This document shows positions 8,306 to 15,038 of a stretch of DNA of 35,400 bases, piece by piece. Source of the DNA: Eubacteriaceae bacterium (GTDB taxonomy: Bacteria > Bacillota > Clostridia > Eubacteriales > Garciellaceae); NCBI GenBank assembly GCA_012838085.1, contig DUPX01000089.1, forward strand, positions 1 through 35,400, read 5' to 3'. The notes under the pieces are model-generated. The model saw nothing but the letters and a program-made list of their open reading frames with translations, was not told where the DNA came from and did no database searches. The translations under genes were made by a program, and so were the position numbers. Positions within the stretch are counted from its first letter, which is position 1. Every line of letters begins with the position of its first letter.

Positions 8306-8403
8306 ATAAAGTACTCCTCCTTTGATATCACAAAACCATTGTCCTTTCCTTCTATTAACCTAAGGGTATTCTCTAATCTATCAGGTGAATCTTGTCTAAT
8401 CAC
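8296..8403 (-). CDS. Possible 35-residue leader peptide or gene remnant upstream of the DUF4268 gene
   Basis: A GTG ORF too short for the track: reads VIRQDSPDRLENTLRLIE, then GKDNGFVISKEEYFIWN. It has a fair AGGGAGA ribosome site 7-8 nt upstream and its stop overlaps the start of the DUF4268 gene (TGGAATTAG over ATGGAATTAG), which would allow translational coupling. The second half resembles the start of winged-helix DNA-binding domains (length-matched NGFVISKEE), so it could also be the stump of a regulator or antitoxin. Composition is protein-like, but 35 residues can occur by chance. Confidence 0.4.
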   Translation of the reverse strand: MIRQDSPDRLENTLRLIEGKDNGFVISKEEYFIWN

Positions 8404-8457
8404 AATATCTCTCCCTAATTATCATTCTAAAACTTATTCTATCATAGTGACGTTCTT

Positions 8458-8497
8458 GTGTCAGTAACCCCGTCCCCTTGTCACGTCCCCTTGTCAC
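8458..8497 (+). repeat. REP-like palindrome with truncated tandem copy
   Basis: A full 27-bp copy (8458-8484; ends GTGTCAG and TTGTCAC, core ACCCCGTCCCC), followed at once by a 13-bp partial copy GTCCCCTTGTCAC (8485-8497). The partial unit is the same end that is amplified at 4962-4989. Confidence 0.88.
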
Positions 8498-8621
8498 ATA
8501 GTTCTACTTAAACTCTCTAATGCTATTATAGCATATAGGTATATTATGATTAAGGAGTATATCACAGTAATGGAAAAGTCTTCTAAGTCCTCTACTATTG
8601 TTTTTCTCTCACTTTTTTACA

Positions 8622-8666
8622 TAAAAATATCACCTCTAGTCTAGATTACTATAAACTAAAGGTGAT
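8622..8666 (-). terminator. Terminator of the YeiH-type gene
   Basis: On the minus strand ATCACCT ... AGGTGAT closes a hairpin that can be extended inward by TTAGT/ACTAG pairing, followed by ATTTTTATG. It lies about 20 nt behind the stop codon. Confidence 0.75.
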
Positions 8667-8687
8667 AAAACGCATATAAAAAGCTCT

Positions 8688-9698
8688 CTATCCATATAAT
8701 ATCTTTACCAAAACAACACTTATAGTTAGGACAGCAGTCCAGGAGCTTGCACCTAGTATTACAGGTTTTATCCCAGCTTTTTTAATCTGCTGTATATGAA
8801 CTCCAAAGCCGATGGTAATTAGAGCAATTGTCATAAGTATTTTACTGCTTTGGCTAATTGTTTTTATTAGGGCATCAGATAAAGGTACAATAGATGCAAA
8901 GATAACTGCCATAACAAAGAATACTACAAACATAGGTACAATACTTTTAATTTGATTCCAGCTGATGGACATTTTTTCACTACCATCATTTAGGGATTCT
9001 TTTCTTTGTTTAGAATATTTATAATAAAGAACACCAAGGGTTACTGGAACAATAAATAAGGTCCTTACTAATTTTACAACAGTTGCTATGCTTCCTGCTT
9101 CATCGCTCCAATCAAAGGCAGTGGCAACTACAGATGCTGTATCATTTACCGCAGCACCAGAAAAAATACCGTACATTTGATCGGTAAAGCCAAGCATTCT
9201 CCCGATTATAGGCAATATCAATAGGGCTAACATTGAATAGATAAACATGGTGGTGATGGACACCGCAATATCTTCGTCTTCAGCTTCTAAAACTGGTGCG
9301 GTAGCAACAATAGCTGAACCCCCACAAATAGAGGTTCCAATCCCTATTAACATACTCAATATCTTATTGGTTTTTAGTCCCTTATTAACAATAAAACTGG
9401 CTAGTATAGATACAAGAATACCAGCAACTAATATAATTAAAACACTTATACCTACCTCATTTAAAATTCTTAAAGATAAGGTAAAACCTAATAATACAAT
9501 CCCTGCTTTTAATAGATAGGATGATACAAAACGAGTAATAGTTGAATCTAGTATTTCATAGATTGGTGTATGGCGAATAATAGCTCCTATTAATATTGCA
9601 GATATTGAAGTTCCTAAAAGGGGTACGGCGCCACCAATAAATAAAGCTAGCCAAGTGGATATTCCTAATATAATTAATGAAAATAACTTATTTTTCAT
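8688..9698 (-). CDS. YeiH/UPF0324-family putative sulfate exporter
   Basis: A 336-residue integral membrane protein with about ten hydrophobic segments. The family hallmarks TSICGGSAIVATAPV (about residues 123-137) and GAAVNDTASVVATA (about 181-194) are present. Pfam calls the family conserved hypothetical protein 698. It is also listed as a putative sulfate exporter because members accompany sulfonate degradation genes; direct transport proof is thin. AAGGAGA precedes the ATG. It has its own terminator and is separated by 200 nt from the arylsulfotransferase upstream, so it may be a separate unit or a read-through distal gene. The context (sulfotransferase next door) supports a role in handling sulfate or a sulfonate. 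Confidence 0.88.
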   Translation of the reverse strand: MKNKLFSLIILGISTWLALFIGGAVPLLGTSISAILIGAIIRHTPIYEILDSTITRFVSSYLLKAGIVLLGFTLSLRILNEVGISVLIILVAGILVSILASFIVNKGLKTNKILSMLIGIGTSICGGSAIVATAPVLEAEDEDIAVSITTMFIYSMLALLILPIIGRMLGFTDQMYGIFSGAAVNDTASVVATAFDWSDEAGSIATVVKLVRTLFIVPVTLGVLYYKYSKQRKESLNDGSEKMSISWNQIKSIVPMFVVFFVMAVIFASIVPLSDALIKTISQSSKILMTIALITIGFGVHIQQIKKAGIKPVILGASSWTAVLTISVVLVKILYG

Positions 9699-9714
9699 AT
9701 TTTCTCCTTCCTAG

Positions 9715-9739
9715 GTCATCTAACTAATATAGGATGACT
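9715..9739. promoter_or_regulatory. Small inverted repeat upstream of the YeiH-type gene
   Basis: GTCATC (9715-9720) and GATGAC (9733-9738) form an inverted repeat with 12 nt between, located directly before the ribosome site. It could be an operator; no matching family is recognised. Confidence 0.3.
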
Positions 9740-9785
9740 TAACCTGTATTTACTAATCTTTGACATTGTTCTGCTTTTTATTAAT

Positions 9786-9873
9786 AAATAAAGGTAGTTA
9801 AGGATACAACTTTCTAAAAGAAGTACTCTTACATACTAGTCCAGTAGAAATAAAACCCCATCTACCTTTATTA
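9786..9873 (-). terminator. Possible weak terminator behind the arylsulfotransferase
   Basis: ATAAAGGTAG (9788-9797) and CTACCTTTAT (9862-9871) are perfect 10-bp inverted copies, followed on the minus side by TTATTAAT. The loop is long (64 nt), so function is uncertain. Confidence 0.35.
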
Positions 9874-9898
9874 TATTAATTCACACTTAGCTATCTAA

Positions 9899-11779
9899 TT
9901 AAGCTGTTATTGTTATTCCTGTATCATATTTTTTGTCATCTACAATCACTTTTACCTTGTAGGCGCCATCTAAGCCTTCTTTAGTTACTACTGTTCTTGT
10001 ATCTCTGTCATCATCAGTTAAGAAAGTTCCTGTACACATTGCTCCACGTTCTCCTCTAGATGTAGAGATAAAGTATCTGCGAATTTCTTTCTCTGATTCT
10101 AGTAACAACATTACCAATTGTCCTTTTTCAAATTTTGATTCGAAGGTAAACATATCCACTTCGTCTGTTATATGAGCTTGATGTTTTTCTGGTAACAATT
10201 CACCGGTGTCTTCTGCAGGAATATCATAGTCCATCTGGGGTGTTTCTCCTAATGATCCTAAAAGTTGACCTCTACCAAGAGATAGATTATTGCCATCTTT
10301 TGAATAAAGTGTAAATTTATTTGCACGATAATAATTGGAATTAACTTTTAATTCTAATACTTTCTCATCATTGATTGTTTCAACTGTAATAGACTCTAGT
10401 GTTACACTTGGGTCATCAATTTTTGCAAATGGGCCTAATTGTTCAGATGCATTTCCTTCACCGTCAAAGGCAATTCCACCTGAATGGGTTAGGTAATGTC
10501 CTTCATTGTAATATAATACATTACAGATATATGGTGAGAAGAATTCTTTACCACGTTCTTTCCCATATTGCCATAATTGCTCTATTTCCATTTTGTCAGT
10601 ATCAATACGATACTTCACTCCACGTGAGAAACTATCATTTGCTGAAAGGTATTTATCTGGGTTTTGTGATCCGTAATGGTGATTATCAAAACACATTACA
10701 TCCCCTAAAGGTGTTATTAAATTAGCATGCTGCTCATACTGCCAATCAAATTCTCCTTCACCAATTGGCTTAAACATAAATTGTTGATATTCTTCTGGCC
10801 AGCCCTCTGGGTCTGAGATTATCCAATTTAATTCTTCTGTATCAAAATCAATATTAACCATTGCATTTATATGTCGTCCAGAGAAGGTTAATGAGTTAGA
10901 AGGTTCATCATACCAAATGGCATTACAGTGGAACCAATCTTCATCTGACCAAGAACCAGACTTTTGTGATCCTGGCTTAATAAAGTTAGAAAATTTTATA
11001 GTTCTTTTTACATGTCCTGTATCCTTATCAATAATAACTGCCATGTCTTCCACTGTTCCATTATCTAAGTCACAATTTAAAGCTGCAATATCTCCGTTGG
11101 GTAATGTAATTTGGTCATGGTGATAACCATGTGGTACACGATATTCTTTATAGATCTTTCCCACTGGGCTCATTTCATAGATACCTGAAACAAAATAAGG
11201 CATCTTCATTAAACGTTCAGATCCAAGTAAAATATTTCCATTAGGGCTTCGCTTAATATCCCAAACCATAGGCACGGTAAAGTTCAACCTTACATCTCCT
11301 GCATAATCAACGGCTATAGCTAAGTCACTTACTGCAGGACATAAAAAGATTACATTATCTTGCATATATTCTGGTGTGGTTTCCATGTATTCAACTAATT
11401 TGGCTCCTGCTACCTCAGGTGTTTTAATAGTATGAACAACTTTTTGACTATATTTTTGATATGGATAAACTTCAATCTTATTCTCATAGTTGCTATATAA
11501 GCCTACTATAGGAAGAACATGTTCTTTACCCTTGGGAAAGGTCTGATAAAAGTCCCCTTCCTTTGCTTTGCCTAATACACGGACAGTAATTGCAGTTTCT
11601 TCTTCTGTTCTAAATAACATAACTGCTGCTAAATCGTTAACAAAATATGGATTATATTTAATTAAGGGTTTTTCCATTGTAAAGTTACCATTTCTAAACT
11701 CCTTTAGCATTGCAGCTTCCGCTTTAGCCTGTTTCTGGATTAGATGTTCCTTAAATTCATAACCAACTGTCTTTGCCAT
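9899..11779 (-). CDS. Arylsulfate sulfotransferase (ASST), cytoplasmic type
   Basis: A 626-residue enzyme of the PAPS-independent arylsulfotransferase family, which moves sulfate from a phenolic sulfate ester to another phenol through a sulfo-histidine. An N-terminal beta domain (to about 130) precedes the propeller. Motifs match the active site of E. coli AssT: FHCNAIWYD...SGRHIN (His about 281), YEQHANL (His about 350), the SRGVKYRID arginine (about 395) and HYLTHSGGI (His about 430, candidate for the sulfated histidine). E. coli AssT is periplasmic; this protein has no signal peptide, so it acts inside the cell. It starts 2 nt behind the thioredoxin stop, in an operon with trxB and trxA. 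In E. coli AssT matures with a dedicated disulfide pair (DsbL/DsbI); here a reducing pair takes that position. It has six cysteines. Confidence 0.9.
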   Translation of the reverse strand: MAKTVGYEFKEHLIQKQAKAEAAMLKEFRNGNFTMEKPLIKYNPYFVNDLAAVMLFRTEEETAITVRVLGKAKEGDFYQTFPKGKEHVLPIVGLYSNYENKIEVYPYQKYSQKVVHTIKTPEVAGAKLVEYMETTPEYMQDNVIFLCPAVSDLAIAVDYAGDVRLNFTVPMVWDIKRSPNGNILLGSERLMKMPYFVSGIYEMSPVGKIYKEYRVPHGYHHDQITLPNGDIAALNCDLDNGTVEDMAVIIDKDTGHVKRTIKFSNFIKPGSQKSGSWSDEDWFHCNAIWYDEPSNSLTFSGRHINAMVNIDFDTEELNWIISDPEGWPEEYQQFMFKPIGEGEFDWQYEQHANLITPLGDVMCFDNHHYGSQNPDKYLSANDSFSRGVKYRIDTDKMEIEQLWQYGKERGKEFFSPYICNVLYYNEGHYLTHSGGIAFDGEGNASEQLGPFAKIDDPSVTLESITVETINDEKVLELKVNSNYYRANKFTLYSKDGNNLSLGRGQLLGSLGETPQMDYDIPAEDTGELLPEKHQAHITDEVDMFTFESKFEKGQLVMLLLESEKEIRRYFISTSRGERGAMCTGTFLTDDDRDTRTVVTKEGLDGAYKVKVIVDDKKYDTGITITA

Positions 11780-11781
11780 AA

Positions 11782-12093
11782 TTACAAAGCCTCCTCAATC
11801 ATATTGATAATTACTGGTTTTTGCTGTAACCCTGCCTTTCTAGACAATTCCTTACCATCTTTAAACATAATTAAAGTTGGATATCCCTCTACATCGTGTT
11901 CTTCAATTAGGTCTGGATTTTCTTCAAAATCAACTTTAATAATTTTTACCTTTTCACCATAGGTTTTATCGATATCCTTTAGTATAAAACTAAGCATCTT
12001 ACAGGGACCACAAGTTTTAGAGTAAAAATCCACCAAAACAGCTCCTTGAGCTAAATCAGTAGCAAAATCTTCTTTTACTAGTTCTTTTATCAT
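11782..12093 (-). CDS. trxA: Thioredoxin
   Basis: A 103-residue protein of normal thioredoxin length. The active site is SKTCGPCKM (Cys about 28 and 31), and the cis-proline loop is GYPTLIMF. The residue before the first cysteine is Thr, not the usual Trp (WCGPC), which is a variant seen in clostridial thioredoxins and tends to shift redox potential. GGAGG lies 7-8 nt before the ATG. It is 16 nt behind trxB and 2 nt before the sulfotransferase, so all three are expected on one message. The partner reductase is the adjacent trxB product. Confidence 0.95.
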   Translation of the reverse strand: MIKELVKEDFATDLAQGAVLVDFYSKTCGPCKMLSFILKDIDKTYGEKVKIIKVDFEENPDLIEEHDVEGYPTLIMFKDGKELSRKAGLQQKPVIINMIEEAL

Positions 12094-12109
12094 ATATATA
12101 CCTCCTATA

Positions 12110-13048
12110 TTATATTTCTTGTCTTTTTAAAGCTTTTATATATGAACCTGCTTCTTGGGCAGCAATAGCCCCATCAGAAGTAGCTGTTACTACTTGGCGC
12201 AGGTGTTTGCTGATACAATCCCCTGCTCCGAAAATCCCTGGGATTTTTGTAGCCATTCTTTCATTTACTTCCATAAATCCATGGCTTCCAATTATCTCCG
12301 TACCTTGAAGAAATTCTGTTGATGGGATAGCACCAATATATTCAAATACACCGTCACAATTTACTACTTGTTCATTCTCGCCTGTTTCTTTATCTGCAAA
12401 TTTAACTCCTACTAATTTTCCTTCTTTCCCTATAAATTCAAGAACACGCTTATAGGGATGAACTGTCACATTGGGTAATGAGCGTAAATAATCTGAGGAA
12501 GCAGGATCAGCTGTTAAATCAAAATCAGTGATAATGGTTAGTGATTTAGTAATGGTTGCTAGATATGTTCCTTCATCTACTGCACTATTACCACCACCTA
12601 TGATTACTACATCTTTATCTCGATATTTAGCACCATCACATATTGCACACCAACTAATAGCAGATCCTTTATATTCTTCTTCTCCTGGAATATTTAAAGT
12701 TCTAGGACGAGTTCCTGTAGCAATTATTACAGTTAAAGCTTCGATAACATCCTCATCTTCTTCAGTGTATATTTTTTTAATACTATCTAGACTCTCTATT
12801 TTAGTTACAGTCTTGTAATCAAATTCCACTCCTAATTCTTGAGTATGCTCGAACATTTTTACTGCTAATTCAGCACCATTTATCTTACCGGATCCAGGAT
12901 AATTTTCTATTTCATTGGTGTTTATAACCTGTCCCCCTGGAGCTAATTTGTCTAGCAATAATACTTTTAAATTTGCTCTAACACCATATATTGCAGCTGT
13001 CATGCCAGCTGGACCTGCACCCACTACTACTAAATCATATCGGCTCAT
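12110..13048 (-). CDS. trxB: Thioredoxin reductase-like flavoprotein lacking the HRRxxxR NADPH motif
   Basis: A 312-residue low-Mr flavoprotein disulfide reductase: FAD motif GAGPAGMTAA (about residue 9), redox pair CAIC (about 134-137, usually CATC), GGGNSA nucleotide loop (about 150) and C-terminal FAD motif GAGDC. In NADPH-dependent enzymes the nucleotide domain carries HRRxxxR to bind the 2' phosphate. Here the equivalent stretch reads TIITDFDLTADPAS, without the arginines, so NADPH is unlikely and NADH, ferredoxin or another donor must be considered. The track start (MRRNF) reads through the AGGAGG ribosome site; the true ATG is at 13048, 6 nt after it. Crp/Fnr is upstream by 64 nt with no terminator between. 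Confidence 0.9.
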   Translation of the reverse strand: MSRYDLVVVGAGPAGMTAAIYGVRANLKVLLLDKLAPGGQVINTNEIENYPGSGKINGAELAVKMFEHTQELGVEFDYKTVTKIESLDSIKKIYTEEDEDVIEALTVIIATGTRPRTLNIPGEEEYKGSAISWCAICDGAKYRDKDVVIIGGGNSAVDEGTYLATITKSLTIITDFDLTADPASSDYLRSLPNVTVHPYKRVLEFIGKEGKLVGVKFADKETGENEQVVNCDGVFEYIGAIPSTEFLQGTEIIGSHGFMEVNERMATKIPGIFGAGDCISKHLRQVVTATSDGAIAAQEAGSYIKALKRQEI

Positions 13049-13112
13049 AAAATTCCTCCTCATTAATTTTTTACCTGTTTAGTTTTTCATAAATTACTGC
13101 TAGTCATTCAGC

Positions 13113-13781
13113 CTATAGATAACCTTCTAAGATTCTTTGTTTTAATAATTTGATTTTTGACTTATCTCTTTTAATTATCTTCTCATCCTCTAGCCTCATC
13201 ATTTCTTGATTATAAGCTGTCCGTGATATTTGTAACTTTGTGGCAATAATTCGTTGATTATCCTTTATTTCTGTCCAACCTTCATCTGAAACCCCATATA
13301 TTTCTAGCAACATATAAGCGATGCGACTTCGTAAGCTACCATAACAATTGCACAATTTCCACTTCTCTGCTAACAAACCTCTGTGGGCCATATATGCAAT
13401 TAATAATTGACACCATTCCATATCCGTCATAATAAGATTTTTTAAAATATCAAAATCAACTAATATTATTTTTGAACGTTTCTCTGCAATTAATGTGTAA
13501 ATATATTCGTTGTTACCTGATAGTAGCAAGTATTCAGGAAACATTTCTCCCTCATAAAAATAATGAGGATTAATTTCATCACCAGCATTAGTATAATTAG
13601 CACATTTCATTGTTCCTTCTAATATAAATCCAATCTTGTCGATTTTATCCCCTTGGTGATAAATGACCTCCCCCCGTTGAAGGAACTTTATTTTATGAGG
13701 GAGGGATAAAAACCTCTTTTTAATTAAATGTGAAAATTGTTCTAGGTTATCTAAATTCAGGAGAATACTTTTCGAAGTCAT
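13113..13781 (-). CDS. Crp/Fnr-family transcriptional regulator
   Basis: A 222-residue regulator. The N-terminal cyclic-nucleotide-like beta barrel has the family marks QRGEVIYHQGDKIDKIGFILEG (about residues 35-56). The C-terminal winged helix ends in the recognition segment NQRIIATKLQISRTAYNQEM. There is no N-terminal FNR-type cysteine cluster (CxxC...), so it is not a classical oxygen-sensing Fnr. Crp-like cyclic AMP arginine/serine residues are not evident, so the effector is unknown. The track start adds 19 residues. AAGGAGG lies 7-8 nt before the ATG at 13781, which I prefer. It probably heads the trxB-trxA-sulfotransferase operon. Confidence 0.88.
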   Translation of the reverse strand: MTSKSILLNLDNLEQFSHLIKKRFLSLPHKIKFLQRGEVIYHQGDKIDKIGFILEGTMKCANYTNAGDEINPHYFYEGEMFPEYLLLSGNNEYIYTLIAEKRSKIILVDFDILKNLIMTDMEWCQLLIAYMAHRGLLAEKWKLCNCYGSLRSRIAYMLLEIYGVSDEGWTEIKDNQRIIATKLQISRTAYNQEMMRLEDEKIIKRDKSKIKLLKQRILEGYL

Positions 13782-13952
13782 AATCAAAACCTCCTTTTGG
13801 TAAAATTGATAATCCCAATAAATTGTTGATTTTTTCACATGAGTTGTTGGCTAGGTTTCCTTTTTTTAGCATTTACCTTATATTTAAAGGGTTTCATAAT
13901 AATTTCCTTTTGTCTGTTTGTTTATATATTAACATACAACTTATTATATATA

Positions 13953-13968
13953 TGTTAACTGGTTAACA
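13953..13968 (-). promoter_or_regulatory. Rex-like 16-bp palindrome upstream of the Crp-trxB-trxA-sulfotransferase operon
   Basis: TGTTAAC-TG-GTTAACA is a perfect palindrome. Read as TGTTAA-N4-TTAACA it matches the clostridial Rex consensus TTGTTAA-N4-TTAACAA at 12 of 14 fixed positions, missing only the outermost pair. It lies 171 nt before the regulator start in the promoter region. It could equally be the site of the Crp/Fnr protein itself. A second, looser inverted pair TTAACATA / TATGTTAA (13929-13936 and 13951-13958) overlaps it. Rex is encoded at 27055-27702. Confidence 0.6.
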
Positions 13969-14074
13969 GTTTTAAACATTTTTTATTTTTTTGTAATTAT
14001 TAGTAACCTGAATTTTGATATTTTTTATAAATACCAATCCTCTTTATAGTCAATATTTTTTAGTCTTTCCTACT

Positions 14075-14126
14075 AAATAAAAAAGACTCTAAAATACACA
14101 ATATATAAGGCATAATTAGAGTCTTT
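14075..14126 (-). terminator. Strong terminator-like hairpin without an obvious gene
   Basis: An 11-bp perfect stem AAAGACTCTAA ... TTAGAGTCTTT is followed on the minus strand by TTTTATTTAG. The next gene upstream on that strand already has its own terminator at 14251, so this may end a small transcript or act as a back-up. Confidence 0.7.
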
Positions 14127-14219
14127 GTATTTTGTAGTTGTCAATATTAAATATTCTTCTTAGATATTAATAGGAAATGTGTTTTGAATAGTTTTTTTAT
14201 AGAGGTGGTAGAAGATAAT

Positions 14220-14246
14220 GTGACAATACCCCCGTCCCTATGACAC
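14220..14246 (+). repeat. REP-like palindrome
   Basis: A 27-bp copy with ends GTGACAA and TATGACAC and core ACCCCCGTCCC, lying between two terminators in the gene-free stretch behind the small unknown protein. Confidence 0.9.
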
Positions 14247-14250
14247 TTTT

Positions 14251-14290
14251 AAAAAAGGGTGTTTCCCCTTTGGAGAACTACCCTTTTTTT
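14251..14290 (-). terminator. Terminator of the 78-residue gene
   Basis: AAAAAAGGGT ... ACCCTTTTTTT with further inner pairing (GTTTCCCC / GGAGAAC, imperfect) gives a strong A/T-flanked hairpin that can work in both directions. It lies about 40 nt behind the stop codon. Confidence 0.88.
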
Positions 14291-14331
14291 CAACAAGCTC
14301 AATGGTTCTAAAAGAGCTATTTTATTATTCA

Positions 14332-14568
14332 TTAATATTCTTCAATTTCTATAGACCCACCTGCTTCTTGAATAGAGTTAATGATTGAATTTAAATTTAA
14401 ACCACCACCAAGAATAGGCAATCTTACAATTAAACAAACACCACTTGGAGAAGTCACTTCTATTAAGTTTAGAAGGTTAATGACAGCTCCTGCAGGGATA
14501 TTTATTCTTAATACTGTTCCAGGTAATTGAGGACAGTTTTTATTGTCTTTTTTAGAATTAGACATCAT
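14332..14568 (-). CDS. Small protein of unknown function (78 residues)
   Basis: Not recognised. The protein has a short charged head (SNSKKDNKN), then beta-prone hydrophobic sequence (TVLRINIPAGAVINLLNLIEV, ...GVCLIVRLPILGG) and a tail GGSIEIEEY. The hydrophobic stretches are interrupted by Pro/Gly/Asn and look like a beta-sheet or assembly domain rather than membrane helices. Two cysteines. The track begins 20 residues earlier, but AAGGAGG precedes the ATG-ATG pair at 14568/14565 by 8-10 nt, so the shorter start is better. It is monocistronic with its own strong terminator and a very strong ribosome site, suggesting a highly made structural protein; spore or surface assembly would be a guess only. 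Confidence 0.6.
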   Translation of the reverse strand: MMSNSKKDNKNCPQLPGTVLRINIPAGAVINLLNLIEVTSPSGVCLIVRLPILGGGLNLNSIINSIQEAGGSIEIEEY

Positions 14569-14754
14569 CAAGGTCACCTCCTTTTTTCTGTCAATACATT
14601 CTATGGAGATTATTTTTGGTGGTGACATAATTTGGGAATAATTCTAAAAAAGACAAGGTCCCCCATTAGCTATAATAATTTAATCTATTTAGCTTTCCAC
14701 TTAAAATAGCACACACCCTTAATTGGATAAGTGCTTATATTAAATATTGAATGT

Positions 14755-14781
14755 GTGCCAATACCCCCGTCCCCTTGACAC
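14755..14781 (+). repeat. REP-like palindrome
   Basis: A 27-bp copy with ends GTGCCAA and CTTGACAC and core ACCCCCGTCCCC. It lies just beyond the terminator that ends the guaB-guaA unit. Confidence 0.88.
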
Positions 14782-14790
14782 ATATACACA

Positions 14791-14833
14791 CAAAAACACC
14801 ATAGATTCTTTTAATAAGATTTCTATGGTGTTT
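14791..14833 (-). terminator. Terminator of the guaB-guaA transcript
   Basis: On the minus strand AAACACCATAGA ... TCTATGGTGTTT forms a 12-bp stem with additional inner pairing, followed by TTTGTGTG. It lies some 200 nt behind guaA, beyond the GC-rich structured element. Confidence 0.85.
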
Positions 14834-14885
14834 CTCTTTGTAAGCCACTTGGCATTATTTATTATATTATTCTAAAAAACTTTTT

Positions 14886-15038
14886 ACCCAATTTCGTTCC
14901 AGTTGAGGTTTTTATCTGCCTTACTCCAGCCGTAGGTTGCGGACTTCTAGCTCCTTACAGTCGCTATAAGCCTCGCCAACCCTGACAGGGGTAGTACCTA
15001 CATAGCTTTCTGCGCTTTCAGCTTGAAACCTCTGGGTA
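14886..15038 (-). ncRNA. GC-rich structured element behind guaA; possible 3' remnant of an IS605/TnpB-type element
   Basis: Read on the minus strand it starts at the guaA stop. Nested inverted ends TACCCA...TGGGTA and GAGGTTT...AAACCTC enclose about 125 nt with local hairpins (CCCTgtcAGGG, GTAGGT pairing with ACCTAC, AGCT...AGCT). Base composition is clearly richer in G+C than its surroundings. One frame reads without stop as SYVGTTPVRVGEAYSDC followed by KELEVRNLRLE and TAA, which looks like a peptide tail of the TnpB C-terminal kind. In TnpB elements the gene end overlaps a structured guide RNA, so a decayed element end is a fair reading, but I cannot confirm it. It could also be an independent structured RNA. 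Confidence 0.4.

Larger units (their letters stand above)
8404..8687. other. Intergenic region with REP element and terminator
   Basis: About 280 bases between the DUF4268 unit and the YeiH-type gene. It holds the REP-like element at 8458-8497 and the terminator at 8622-8666. No further ORF or promoter is convincing. Confidence 0.6.
13839..14331. other. Intergenic region between the Crp operon and the small unknown gene
   Basis: About 490 bases without an ORF worth reporting. It holds the Rex-like palindrome, an orphan terminator hairpin, one REP copy and the terminator of the small gene. The 120 bases between the two terminators could encode a small RNA, but I see no promoter that proves it. 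Confidence 0.6.
14569..14885. other. Intergenic region with REP element and guaA terminator
   Basis: Contains the promoter region of the small gene, an inverted repeat GCACACA (14709-14715) / TGTGTGC (14752-14758), a REP copy and the terminator at 14791. No other gene seen. Confidence 0.5.

Noticed and set aside
4962-8497. REP copies considered as a CRISPR array
   Set aside because: Spacing is irregular, copies occur in both orientations and there are no cas genes.
10399-10725. 108-codon plus-strand ORF, His-rich
   Set aside because: Antisense to the arylsulfotransferase; composition reflects the other strand and there is no ribosome site.
11535-12093. Possible selenocysteine use in the thioredoxin system
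   Set aside because: Both active sites are encoded as ordinary Cys codons and no in-frame TGA with a downstream stem was seen.
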